Shown: positions 1-8,223 of the stretch, piece by piece | How positions within the stretch are numbered: position 1 is the first letter of the stretch | Layout: the number at the start of each line of letters is the position of its first letter | Origin: Solibacillus sp040274725 | Lineage (GTDB): Bacteria; Bacillota; Bacilli; Bacillales_A; Planococcaceae | Direction: 5' to 3' | DNA: 64,000 nucleotides | Assembly (NCBI GenBank): GCA_040274725.1 | Contig: JBEMAQ010000006.1 | Location: 1-64,000 of the forward strand | Made by a program: the position numbers and the translations under genes | Notes under the pieces: generated by a model | What the model was told of the DNA's origin: nothing | The model's input: only the letters and a program-made list of their open reading frames with translations | The model's database searches: none

Positions 1-25
1 GAGTAGGACGTCGCTTCGCACGAAG

Positions 26-54
26 AAAAACCACTGAGAAATCAGTGGTTTTTT
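26..54. terminator. Rho-independent terminator (bidirectional)
   Basis: A perfect 7-bp stem (CCACTGA/TCAGTGG) closes a GAAA tetraloop, with an A-run before it and six T after it, so it can work in both directions. It ends the leftward LytTR gene and presumably an off-window gene on its left. Confidence 0.85.
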
Positions 55-68
55 GCTGTTTGTAAAAG

Positions 69-740
69 TTAAAATTCTAATCGTTTACGTAGTTCCGTAA
101 TATAAGATTGCGATACAGGAATTTCACTGTGATCTTTTAAATAAATAACGAAGTTGGAAGTAATATCACGTGATATTTTTTTTATAAAATGAATATTTAC
201 AATGTATGAGCGATGTACACGAATAAATGAATCTGGTAGTCTTGTTTCTAGTTCTTTTAATGTAACAGTTGTTTTATACTGTGAACTGTCTTTATAAAAC
301 CAAGTACTTTTTTGTAAGCTTTCGATGTGTGAAATTTGTTCCACTTGTATAGGAACCCAGTCTTCTTGTTGTTTGCCTGTAAGTATTTTATAAGCATCTA
401 ATACAGGCTTACGATAAGAATGTGGTAGGACAACGATGAGTGCAGCTAGCTGATTAGTAATCATAATTGGATATCCCATTGCGTAGTAAGGTGTATCAAA
501 TAATGAATTGTCTAATACCGCATCAGACTTTTCATTAGTTTGTAAAATCCGGTAAGCTAAGCTATCTGTAGGTATTTGCTGACCGATTTCCATATGAAAA
601 TGATGGTTTTCTTCACTGAAATAAACGTATTGATTGTTCATAGCGATAGCGAGAAAGGCCTTTTTGGGAATCCAATCCTTTAATATAGTTTTGTACTGTT
701 CCAACTGTGATTTTAAATCCTTCATTATTAAATTCTCCAT
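69..740 (-). CDS. LytTR-family DNA-binding regulator
   Basis: This 223-residue protein has a C-terminal LytTR DNA-binding domain (about residues 125-223), seen in the conserved F-x-R-V-H-R-S-Y-I-V-N core near residues 172-182. The N-terminal 110 residues look like a small sensory alpha/beta (PAS-like) domain and not a phosphoreceiver, because no aspartate phosphorylation pattern is visible. The ATG at 740 is chosen because a strong AAGGGGGAG lies about eight bases upstream. It is transcribed divergently from aceA across a roughly 200-bp gap, so it may regulate isocitrate lyase, itself, or both; that role is inferred from position only. LytTR proteins bind paired direct repeats in promoters. 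The family call is firm, the target and signal are unknown. Confidence 0.85.
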   Translation of the reverse strand: MENLIMKDLKSQLEQYKTILKDWIPKKAFLAIAMNNQYVYFSEENHHFHMEIGQQIPTDSLAYRILQTNEKSDAVLDNSLFDTPYYAMGYPIMITNQLAALIVVLPHSYRKPVLDAYKILTGKQQEDWVPIQVEQISHIESLQKSTWFYKDSSQYKTTVTLKELETRLPDSFIRVHRSYIVNIHFIKKISRDITSNFVIYLKDHSEIPVSQSYITELRKRLEF

Positions 741-849
741 TAATAAACTCCCCCTTATACTCCTTTTATTTTACATTTCATCCCTTAAATCCTTTTATTC
801 ATCCTAAATTTTACATGTTCTGTCGTGAAATAATGCAAAAACAGCAAAA

Positions 850-887
850 CTGTTATATATTAATTTTACAACAAACACAGCTGTTAT
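850..887 (+). promoter_or_regulatory. Possible LytTR operator upstream of aceA
   Basis: Two direct copies of CTGTTAT begin at 850 and 881, 31 bases apart (about three helical turns), in the gap between the LytTR gene and aceA. LytTR regulators usually bind spaced direct repeats, so this is a candidate site. The match to any defined consensus is loose. Confidence 0.3.
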
Positions 888-938
888 GGAACAGTGGAGT
901 ATTGTTATTTAAACATAATGGGAAGGTGGAAATGTAAC

Positions 939-2222
939 ATGTCAACACGTCAACAAAAGATTGAAGCTTTACAAAAAGATTGGGCAGAAAATGCACGCTG
1001 GGCAGGAATTGAGCGTACTTACTCTGCAGAAGAGGTAGTAAAATTACAAGGTTCTGTAGTAATCGAGCAAACGTTAGCTACTCGCGGTGCGAAGCGTTTA
1101 TGGAACTCTTTACATGAAGAGCCATTCATCAATGCATTAGGTGCATTAACTGGTAACCAAGCGATCCAACAAGTCAAAGCGGGTTTAAAAGCAATCTACT
1201 TATCGGGGTGGCAAGTAGCAGCTGACGCTAATATTTCGGGGCAAATGTATCCAGACCAATCTTTATACCCAGCAAACTCTGTTCCAGCAGTAGTAAAACG
1301 TATTAACCAAGCATTGCAACGTGCTGATCAAATCGATCATGCAGAAGGTCGCGAAGATGAGTTTGACTGGTTCGCACCAATCGTAGCAGATGCAGAGGCA
1401 GGCTTCGGTGGCCCGTTAAACGTATTCGAATTAGTAAAAGGTATGATTGAAGCAGGTGCTTCGGGCGTACATTTAGAGGACCAATTAGCTTCTGAGAAGA
1501 AATGTGGTCACTTAGGTGGTAAAGTATTACTTCCAACACAAAATGCAGTGCGTAACTTAATTGCAGCGCGTCTTGCAGCAGATGTAATGGGCGTTGATAC
1601 AGTATTAATCGCTCGTACAGATGCAGATGCAGCGGATATGGTTACTTCAGATATCGACCCACGTGATGCAGAGTTCATCACAGGTGAGCGTACACCAGAA
1701 GGCTTCTACCGTACGACGCCAGGTCTTAAGCAGGCAATCGCTCGTGGTTTAGCGTATGCACCGTATGCAGATCTAATCTGGTGTGAGACATCTCACCCAT
1801 CACTTGAGGAAGCGCGTGAGTTTGCAGCGGCAATCCATGCTGAGTTCCCAGGTAAAATGTTAGCATACAACTGCTCACCATCATTCAACTGGAAAGCAAA
1901 ACTTTCGGATGAAGAGATCGCTGAGTACCAACGTGAATTAGGAAAGCTTGGCTACAAGTTCCAATTCATTACACTTGCCGGCTTCCACAGCTTAAACTTC
2001 GGAATGTTCGAGCTTGCGCATGACTACAAAGATAACGGTATGGCTGCTTACTCTAAGTTACAACAAGCTGAGTTCGCTGCTGAATCTAAAGGTTACACAG
2101 CAACGCGTCACCAACGTGAAGTTGGTACAGGATACTTTGACGATGTATCACAAACAATCTCGGGTGGTCAGTCTTCTACTACAGCAATGGCTGGTTCAAC
2201 TGAAACAGAGCAATTCGTTTAA
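939..2222 (+). CDS. aceA: Isocitrate lyase
   Basis: Isocitrate lyase splits isocitrate into glyoxylate and succinate, the first step of the glyoxylate shunt. The 427-residue product is full length for the bacterial enzyme. It carries the catalytic KKCGH motif (near residue 190, within EKKCGHLGGK), and acidic metal-binding stretches such as DADAADMVT and VADAEAGFGG. The ATG at 939 is preferred over upstream in-frame starts because GGAAGGTGG precedes it and the protein then begins with the usual STRQQKIEALQKDW-type N-terminus. No malate synthase gene is adjacent; the next gene is a glyoxylate-type aminotransferase, which offers another fate for glyoxylate. Identification is very secure. Confidence 0.97.
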   Translation: MSTRQQKIEALQKDWAENARWAGIERTYSAEEVVKLQGSVVIEQTLATRGAKRLWNSLHEEPFINALGALTGNQAIQQVKAGLKAIYLSGWQVAADANISGQMYPDQSLYPANSVPAVVKRINQALQRADQIDHAEGREDEFDWFAPIVADAEAGFGGPLNVFELVKGMIEAGASGVHLEDQLASEKKCGHLGGKVLLPTQNAVRNLIAARLAADVMGVDTVLIARTDADAADMVTSDIDPRDAEFITGERTPEGFYRTTPGLKQAIARGLAYAPYADLIWCETSHPSLEEAREFAAAIHAEFPGKMLAYNCSPSFNWKAKLSDEEIAEYQRELGKLGYKFQFITLAGFHSLNFGMFELAHDYKDNGMAAYSKLQQAEFAAESKGYTATRHQREVGTGYFDDVSQTISGGQSSTTAMAGSTETEQFV

Positions 2223-2592
2223 TTTTTAACTAATGATTTCTACATTTATCCGTTACTTTTTGGGGATAGGAAGTACAGTAAGTGCATGTTAAGGCAGGGG
2301 CTATTGAATGATTTCAAGCAGTTGGGGAACGGACTTGAACAGTGTTTATGCCGAAACGCTTCATTTAATAGTCTTAGTTGAAACTTGCTTTTACGAAATG
2401 GATAAAGACATGTTTGTTTGAACATTTTCTACTACTTTATAAGCAAATATTATTCGGTGATTATGAAAGGTTTGCCTCCTTAACATAGTCAATGCGTTAC
2501 AAAGGGGTCTTTATAAAAGTTTGATGTCTTGCTAGTCGTGATGGGGCTAGCAGGGCATTTTTCATTTTTATTTAGCGAAGGGGAGATTAGAC
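2223..2592 (+). other. 370-nt intergenic leader between aceA and aminotransferase gene
   Basis: No convincing ORF is present. The stretch has several G-rich and self-complementary segments (for example around 2261-2360) and ends in a terminator hairpin just before the ribosome binding site of the next gene, the layout of an attenuated leader. I do not recognise a known riboswitch or T-box core. AAGACAT at 2405-2411 could pair with ATGTCTT in the 5' arm of the terminator, a possible antiterminator. This may instead be only the aceA 3' end plus a promoter region. Confidence 0.35.
2525..2562 (+). terminator. Rho-independent terminator (aceA end or leader attenuator)
   Basis: An 11-bp stem (TGTCTTGCTAG with CTAGCAGGGCA, including G-U pairs) closes an 11-base loop and is followed by a T-rich tract. 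It lies only about 20 bases upstream of the next ribosome binding site, so it may act as an attenuator for the aminotransferase gene. Confidence 0.7.
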
Positions 2593-3759
2593 ATGATAAA
2601 TAAAGAGCTATTATTAGTACCGGGGCCAACACCAGTTGTTGATGAAATCTATGCGGAATTAGCGAGTGAGACGCGAGGACATACAGATGCGCGCTTTGTG
2701 AAAATTTTTAAAGAAGCAATAGAGATGACAAAAGAGCTCTTTTCAACAGATGGTGAAGTGTATGTTGTAGCTGGCTCGGGTACACTTGCGATGGAAATGG
2801 CTCTTGTCAATACAGTAGGTGAGGGAGAAAATCTACTTGTTATTAGTCATGGTTATTTTGGTGATCGCTTTACGCCGCTTGCACAGGCTTATGGAATTGA
2901 GGTAGATGTGCTGCAATCACAATGGGGTGAACGTGTGGACACAGCTCTTGTCGAGGAGCAATTAGCGAAAAAGGCGTATAAGGCAGTGACGATTACACAT
3001 GCGGATACGTCTACAGGAGTAGCGTCAGATTTAGAAGTACTGATTCCGCTTATTAAGCGTGCGGGAGCGCTTGTAATAGTTGACGGGGTTGTAGCAACAG
3101 CGGCGATGGAAGAGGATATGAGCAAGGGCTACGGCAGTGAGCAGGCGAAGATTGATATCATTTTAACCGGTTCACAAAAGGCAATTGGTATTCCGCCAGG
3201 GCTTGCGATTGTTGCCTTTAGTAATGAGGCGTTAGCAGCACGTGAGGCATTAGGGAAAGTGCGTGCGTATTATGCAGATATTTATAATTGGCGTGGTGTC
3301 ATGGATAATCCGTCGACTTACTTTGCGACGCCACCCGTGAATTTAATTTATGCGTATCATGCAGCGTTGAAAATTGTGCTAGCAGAAGGTATGGACAAGC
3401 GTGCAGAAAGACATATTAGCTATGGTAGAGCTGTGCGTGCTGCGATGCGTAGCTATGGTATGACTTCACTTGCGCAGGAGGATGTAGCAGCACCGACATT
3501 GAGCTGTATTTTATATCCTGAAGGTGTAGATGATGCAGTGTTTCGTGCGAGTCTAGCTAGTCGTGGTGTTATTGTTGCGGGCTCCCTTGCACATGTAGCA
3601 GGGAAGGCATTCCGTATTGGTCATATGGGTAATGTGACAGCAGAGCAGCTTGAGCAGGCGGTGCGAGCAATTGGTGAGGCATTAGCTGAGCAAAGACCTG
3701 ATACAGATTTTGAGGCAGCTGTGCAGGCATTTAAAGATGAACTGACAATAACGATATAA
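2593..3759 (+). CDS. Class V aminotransferase, alanine-glyoxylate/serine-pyruvate type
   Basis: This is a fold-type I PLP enzyme of 388 residues, the usual length for the alanine-glyoxylate/purine-catabolism aminotransferase group. The PLP lysine is in TGSQKAIGIPPG (about residue 196), and the phosphate-binding loop AGSGTLAMEMAL is near residue 61. The N-terminal LLVPGPTPV and the RGHTDARF segment are typical of the group. It probably makes glycine from glyoxylate with alanine or serine as amino donor, which would fit its place directly after isocitrate lyase. The ATG follows GAAGGGGAG. Serine-glyoxylate or ureidoglycine-type activity cannot be excluded from sequence alone. Confidence 0.88.
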   Translation: MINKELLLVPGPTPVVDEIYAELASETRGHTDARFVKIFKEAIEMTKELFSTDGEVYVVAGSGTLAMEMALVNTVGEGENLLVISHGYFGDRFTPLAQAYGIEVDVLQSQWGERVDTALVEEQLAKKAYKAVTITHADTSTGVASDLEVLIPLIKRAGALVIVDGVVATAAMEEDMSKGYGSEQAKIDIILTGSQKAIGIPPGLAIVAFSNEALAAREALGKVRAYYADIYNWRGVMDNPSTYFATPPVNLIYAYHAALKIVLAEGMDKRAERHISYGRAVRAAMRSYGMTSLAQEDVAAPTLSCILYPEGVDDAVFRASLASRGVIVAGSLAHVAGKAFRIGHMGNVTAEQLEQAVRAIGEALAEQRPDTDFEAAVQAFKDELTITI

Positions 3760-3760
3760 A

Positions 3761-3797
3761 AATAAGGCAAGCAGCTCATACTGCTTGCCTTATTACT
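3761..3797. terminator. Bidirectional terminator
   Basis: A perfect 14-bp inverted repeat (AATAAGGCAAGCAG/CTGCTTGCCTTATT) with a 6-base loop separates the convergent aminotransferase and Sel1-repeat genes. Flanking A and T runs allow termination on both strands. Confidence 0.9.
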
Positions 3798-5706
3798 ATT
3801 CCATGGACTGCTTTAACCAGCGTGTCGCTTCTGTGTAGTCCTTCGATACGCCAAGCCCTTTTTTATACAGCATGCCGAGTTGGAATTGTGCTTTTGTATG
3901 GCCTTGATTTGCAGCGAGTCGATACCATTTGACAGCCTCTGCGTGGTCTTGCATTAAGCCTTCGCCGTTTGCGTACATTTGAGCCAGCTGGAATTGTGCT
4001 TTACTATGCCCTTTATTAGCAGCGAGCCGAATCCATTTCGCAGCTTCGGTAAAGTCCTGAGCGACACCAAGTGCTTTATCAAAAATATTGCCGAGGCGGT
4101 ACTGGGCTTCAGTGTGCCCTTGCTCCGCTGCAAGACGATAGCAACGACGCGCTTCCTCGTAATTTTTTCCCATGCCGATGCCTTCCTCATATAAAACACC
4201 AAGCTCATATTCTGCTTCAACATGGTTTTGGCTACTTGCAGCGCGGAACCATTTATAAGCCTGTTCCATCTCATTAGTTGCCTGTGCCATTTTAGCTAAC
4301 TCATACTGTGCAGCAGCGTGCCCTTTAGTGGCCGAGCGTTTGAACCATTTTTTTGCTGATTCTAGTTGCTCCATTCGCAAATAAAGCTTTCCTAAGTCGT
4401 AGCTAGCGCTTATATGCTCATTTGCGGCAGCTTTTATTAGCCAGTCAATGGCTTGTTGATGTGCTTGAGTTGTTTGCTTTTGACTATAGATGAGACCAAG
4501 TGAATATTGAGCATTTGTATGACCCTCGTTTGCTGCGAGTGTTAGCCATTTTACAGATTCCTCATCATTTTTTTGAACACCTTGGCCAGCTGTATAAAGT
4601 AGGGCAAGTTGGAATTCAGCATTTGTATGTCCTTGGATTGCGGCTGATAAAAACCATTTAGCCGCTTCTTTATCGCTTTGTGGTACACCGCGGCCTTTAT
4701 TATACAAGTAGCCTAGATTATATTGAGCACTTGCATCACCTGCGTGAGCTGCGTCAGAGAATAGCTTAGCTGCCTCTTCATAGCTTAGCTGAACGCCTTG
4801 TCCGTTGTGATAAAGAAAGCCTAAATTGTTTTGAGCGCTTGTATTGCCCTGATTTGCGGCAAGCGTATACCATTTAGCGGCCTCAGTAAAATTTTGTGTG
4901 AAGCCTTTGCCTTGATTATATAAAGAGCCGAGATTGTACTGCGCATCAGCATTTCCAGCTTCTGCAGCAAGTTTGTAAAGTTCGGCGGCTTTTTCGTCAT
5001 TTTGCGCTACGCCTTGACCGAGCTGATACAAAATACCGAGTGCATACTGAGCGTTTGCATCTTGCTGCTCGGCGGCAAGCTCATACCATTTTGCGGCTTC
5101 TAAGAAATCCTTTTTTACACCGCGTCCGTGGTTGTATAACACACCGAGATTGTACTGGGCGCTACGGTTGCCTTCACTTGCGGCAAGTAAAAACCATTCT
5201 GCGGCCGCCTCAAAGTCATCAGCAGCAAAGTCCCAATCTGTCATTTTTTTATGTTTGCTTGGGACAACGACTTCGCCAATATCATAAAGGGCTGAGCTAG
5301 CGAGCTTTTCACCTTGTTCAAGATTGTTAATATACCATTCGCAAAGGTCCGTTAAATAATCGAGCACCATTTTAGCGGCCTTGGAATCGACGATAGTATT
5401 CGATGAATTTGTTGTCATTTTGCTAATTAAATTCATCAATAAATACATGCGACGTGGGTGGATTTTAGCGATAAAGTTTTTGTTGTTTAGCAGTGTACGG
5501 ATATCGATCTGGCCAACCTTTTTATCCATATCCTTTTCATATAAATCACGTACAATCATACCAAGTGCAATTTTTGCTTTTTGTAATGAGCGCTTCGGAT
5601 TCGTAATAGCATAGCGTGCGACACCTTGCAATGCCTCTGTTAGGGGATAATGTGTGTTTGGAATCGTATTGCAAAGCTCTGAAAGACGGTCGCGATTAAT
5701 TGTCAT
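3796..5706 (-). CDS. Sel1-like repeat (SLR/TPR-like) protein
   Basis: The product (636 residues from the ATG at 5706) is a solenoid of about 13 Sel1 repeats spanning residues 165-630, each about 36 residues with the pattern AAKWY-LAA-GH--AQ--LG-LY--G-GV--D--E. Three central units (7-9) are shortened. The N-terminal 150 residues are non-repetitive and mostly helical. There is no signal peptide or membrane segment, so it is probably cytoplasmic and used for protein-protein contacts; no partner can be named. The ORF is open to a GTG at 5715, but the ATG at 5706 has GGAG eight bases upstream and is the better start. Confidence 0.85.
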   Translation of the reverse strand: MTINRDRLSELCNTIPNTHYPLTEALQGVARYAITNPKRSLQKAKIALGMIVRDLYEKDMDKKVGQIDIRTLLNNKNFIAKIHPRRMYLLMNLISKMTTNSSNTIVDSKAAKMVLDYLTDLCEWYINNLEQGEKLASSALYDIGEVVVPSKHKKMTDWDFAADDFEAAAEWFLLAASEGNRSAQYNLGVLYNHGRGVKKDFLEAAKWYELAAEQQDANAQYALGILYQLGQGVAQNDEKAAELYKLAAEAGNADAQYNLGSLYNQGKGFTQNFTEAAKWYTLAANQGNTSAQNNLGFLYHNGQGVQLSYEEAAKLFSDAAHAGDASAQYNLGYLYNKGRGVPQSDKEAAKWFLSAAIQGHTNAEFQLALLYTAGQGVQKNDEESVKWLTLAANEGHTNAQYSLGLIYSQKQTTQAHQQAIDWLIKAAANEHISASYDLGKLYLRMEQLESAKKWFKRSATKGHAAAQYELAKMAQATNEMEQAYKWFRAASSQNHVEAEYELGVLYEEGIGMGKNYEEARRCYRLAAEQGHTEAQYRLGNIFDKALGVAQDFTEAAKWIRLAANKGHSKAQFQLAQMYANGEGLMQDHAEAVKWYRLAANQGHTKAQFQLGMLYKKGLGVSKDYTEATRWLKQSME

Positions 5707-5875
5707 CCTGATCACTCCTTTTCTTTTAAACGTTCTATACTAAATAAATATAAAATTTGGATAATTAACCTTTTTATCGGTAATAACTTACTGAATTCAA
5801 TATTTAGAGCAGTATAGGCATTGAATTTATCGGAAAACACCGCTAGAATTTTTTGTAAGAGGGAGGTTGAGTAAG

Positions 5876-6577
5876 GTGAACACTGTCGTTGTCGTAATTC
5901 CAGCATTCAATCCATTAACATCACTGCTTTCATTTGTCGAAAGGTTATTGGAGCTCGCTGTTGAAGAAGTTGTGGTTGTCGATGATGGAAGTGATGCGAA
6001 ATATAGTGGGATATTTGAAAAGCTTCGCGAGATAGAACATTGTGTAGTGCTAACGCATGAGGAGAACTACGGGAAAGGGCGCGCACTGAAGACGGGCTTT
6101 GATTATGTGTTGAAGTCACAATGGAAAATGAAGGACATTATTACAGTCGGTGCACATGGACAGCATTCCATTTTAGATATTGAGCAAATTATTGCGAGTA
6201 CAAAAATATTTTCAGACGGCATTATTTTAGGGGTACGTGAATTTAAATCAAGTGAAGTGCCGGTGACGACCTTTGTGACGAATCGTGCTATTTCGATGCT
6301 GTTTGAGTTTTTTTTCCGTAAACGATTACTTGATACGCAGACGGGACTTCGTTATGTGCCAAACTTTTTACTGCCTTGGCTAAGCGCTGTCCACGGAGAG
6401 TCGTATAATTATGATTTAAATATGCTTGTTGCGGCTATTCGTCGTCAAATACCGATCTATGAGGTGCCGGTTGGCGAGGCAAAGTTAAAGAAAAATTCAA
6501 TTATTTATTATGATGAGGTGCTTGAGCCAAGGCAGCTATTTCAGCAGCTATGGTTGAATTATATAAATCGCGAATAA
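5876..6577 (+). CDS. Family 2 glycosyltransferase (DPM1/GT-A fold, soluble)
   Basis: A 233-residue GT-A glycosyltransferase. The N-terminal VVVVIPAFNP strand-loop and VVVVDDGSD motif (about residues 30-38) are the nucleotide-sugar site of GT2 enzymes, and ENYGKGRALKTGFDY near residue 65 matches the polyprenyl-phosphate glycosyltransferase pattern. There are no membrane helices, unlike GtrB-type proteins. The GTG at 5876 is chosen because GGGAGG lies nine bases upstream; the in-frame TTG at 5867 abuts that site. Acceptor and sugar are unknown. It stands alone, with a DUF1232 gene 65 bases downstream. Confidence 0.8.
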   Translation: MNTVVVVIPAFNPLTSLLSFVERLLELAVEEVVVVDDGSDAKYSGIFEKLREIEHCVVLTHEENYGKGRALKTGFDYVLKSQWKMKDIITVGAHGQHSILDIEQIIASTKIFSDGIILGVREFKSSEVPVTTFVTNRAISMLFEFFFRKRLLDTQTGLRYVPNFLLPWLSAVHGESYNYDLNMLVAAIRRQIPIYEVPVGEAKLKKNSIIYYDEVLEPRQLFQQLWLNYINRE

Positions 6578-6642
6578 TGTTATGGAACTTTCTAATCGGG
6601 AAAACGTAAATAGTATTACGTATTAACAAAGGGGGGCTTTTA

Positions 6643-7029
6643 ATGGATGAACAACAGTTACAACAAGCAATTGCAGGTAAGGACAAGCATTATTCAGATA
6701 AAAAGTTTTTAACTAAAATTCAGCGTGTCGGTGGCAAGCTTGGTAAAGAGGCAATGCAAGCAGCGGCGACATTATTTGTGGCGCTGAAAAGTCCAGATAT
6801 GCCAAAGAGCAGTAAGATGATTGTGCTTGGGGCATTAGGTTATTTCATTTTGCCAGTGGATGTCATTACAGATTTCTTACCGCTTGTAGGTTTAACAGAT
6901 GATGTGGCGGTCATTATGCTGGCGCTTGGTAAGGTGTACTTGTCGATTACGGATGAGATGAAGGAAGAGGCAGCTACTCTGACAGAAAAATGGACGGGGA
7001 AAGAGTCTATTTTAACGGAAGACAAGTAA
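6643..7029 (+). CDS. DUF1232 (YkvA-like) small membrane protein
   Basis: A 128-residue protein with the DUF1232 core, including the hydrophobic segment ALGYFILPVDVITDFLPLVGLTDD (residues about 66-90), where the conserved P-x-D-x-I-x-D pattern is visible. It probably associates with the membrane through this hairpin. Biochemical function is not known for the family. An AGGGGGG ribosome binding site precedes the ATG. A terminator follows directly, so it is not clearly co-transcribed with the next gene. Confidence 0.8.
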   Translation: MDEQQLQQAIAGKDKHYSDKKFLTKIQRVGGKLGKEAMQAAATLFVALKSPDMPKSSKMIVLGALGYFILPVDVITDFLPLVGLTDDVAVIMLALGKVYLSITDEMKEEAATLTEKWTGKESILTEDK

Positions 7030-7040
7030 TTGGGAATAGA

Positions 7041-7074
7041 AAAGCATCGGTTCGGAAGTGAATCGATGTTTTTC
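7041..7074 (+). terminator. Rho-independent terminator
   Basis: A 10-bp stem with G-U pairs (GCATCGGTTC/GAATCGATGT) closes a 6-base loop and is followed by a T-run. It sits between the DUF1232 gene and the transglutaminase-like gene. Confidence 0.7.
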
Positions 7075-7107
7075 ATCTTTATAAGTGGTGAAAGAAGGAG
7101 GGAATGG

Positions 7108-7950
7108 ATGCTTCGATTTATTGTAATCGTGCTGGCGGTCATTGTATTTGCTAAGCCGATTTATGATGTCGTGACGGTGGAGGAGCAAAAGGAAACGCAT
7201 GAAGTAGCTGAAATACAGGGTGAGAATGTCGAGCTAGAGCCGAAGCCAATTAATAGGTCCCTAGATGATTTAGTTGAGACATTTTATGTGTATTCAAGTC
7301 GATTTGAGCAAAATTTTGTGATGAATTTTGTCGGGTCGACGAATGGTTTAGAGGGGTTGCTCGAGCAAATAAGTGAGGAATTAGAAAAGAAGGACCCGTA
7401 TATTTATGGGCATTTGAGCAAGCGGGAAATTGTATATGAATATTCGAAAATTAAAGCGGAAATCAAGGTGGAGCAAAGCTATTCAACGAATGTAGAGCAG
7501 GAGCAGCAGGTCGATGCACTCGTAGCGCAGCTTGTTAGCTCGGTGCCGCAAACGATGACGACGTATGATAAAGTGAAGTTTGTGAATGATTATATTGTAA
7601 AAAATACGGTGTATAGTGAGTCATCAAAGGCAAGCCCGCATAGTGCGTATGCAGTAGCAATTGAAGGGAAAGGTGTCTGTCAGGGCTATGCGCTTTTTGC
7701 CTACAAATTACTGCGCGCATTAGGTGTAGAAAATCACTATGTAACAGGCGAAGTGGAAACGGGTGGCCATGCATGGAATTTGGTCAAGGTGGATGGTGCT
7801 TGGTATCATTTAGATACAACGTGGAATGATCCACTGCCAGACCGTGGGCAAGAAGTGCGCTATGATTACTTTTTAATTAGTGACGCGCAAATAGGTCAGG
7901 ATCATATGTGGGAACAAGGGAAGTTTCCGCAAGCTGTAAATAGCTATTGA
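7108..7950 (+). CDS. Exported transglutaminase-like (papain-fold) protein
   Basis: This 280-residue protein starts with a hydrophobic export or anchor segment (about residues 2-18) and has a C-terminal transglutaminase-like domain. The expected triad is present: Cys in KGVCQGYA, His in GGHAWN and Asp in YHLDTTWND. Proteins of this group act outside the cell or at the membrane and may be proteases or amidases and not crosslinkers. The ATG at 7108 is preferred over upstream in-frame codons because AGGAGGGA lies just before it; the earlier frame reads through a terminator hairpin. Substrate unknown. Confidence 0.82.
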   Translation: MLRFIVIVLAVIVFAKPIYDVVTVEEQKETHEVAEIQGENVELEPKPINRSLDDLVETFYVYSSRFEQNFVMNFVGSTNGLEGLLEQISEELEKKDPYIYGHLSKREIVYEYSKIKAEIKVEQSYSTNVEQEQQVDALVAQLVSSVPQTMTTYDKVKFVNDYIVKNTVYSESSKASPHSAYAVAIEGKGVCQGYALFAYKLLRALGVENHYVTGEVETGGHAWNLVKVDGAWYHLDTTWNDPLPDRGQEVRYDYFLISDAQIGQDHMWEQGKFPQAVNSY

Positions 7951-7975
7951 AAATATAATATTGTAACAAGTTAGA

Positions 7976-8032
7976 GCAATGAGCCATTTAAGTAACATGA
8001 ACTATTTTACTTAAATGGCGTGTTGTTTTTTT
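7976..8032 (+). terminator. Rho-independent terminator
   Basis: A 13-bp perfect stem (GCCATTTAAGTAA/TTACTTAAATGGC) closes an 11-base loop, with a run of seven T shortly after it. It ends the transglutaminase-like gene. Confidence 0.85.
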
Positions 8033-8070
8033 ATTTCGCAAAAATATTTTCTGAATTTTAGAAATTTGAA

Positions 8071-8100
8071 TTGACTACACGATGGTATGTTACTTATAAT
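8071..8100 (+). promoter_or_regulatory. Candidate sigma-A promoter of TRAP operon
   Basis: TTGACT (8071-8076) and a perfect TATAAT (8095-8100) are separated by 18 bases. The start site would be near 8107, leaving a leader of about 115 bases before dctP. Confidence 0.65.
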
Positions 8101-8223
8101 TCCATTTATAGTAGTTTTAGTTCTCTAAAAGTGAAGACTGCTAAACGAGGGGTTTTTTATAAGTGAAGGGACGATAGGATTGTTCTTTTTCTTAAAAAAT
8201 TATTTTCAAAGGGGAGAAAGATT

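Noticed and set aside
2223..2592. T-box, lysine or glycine riboswitch in the aceA downstream gap
   Set aside because: No T-box core (AGGGTGGAACCGCG), and the resemblance to lysine-riboswitch pieces (GGGGAA, GCCGAA) is too slight and out of context.
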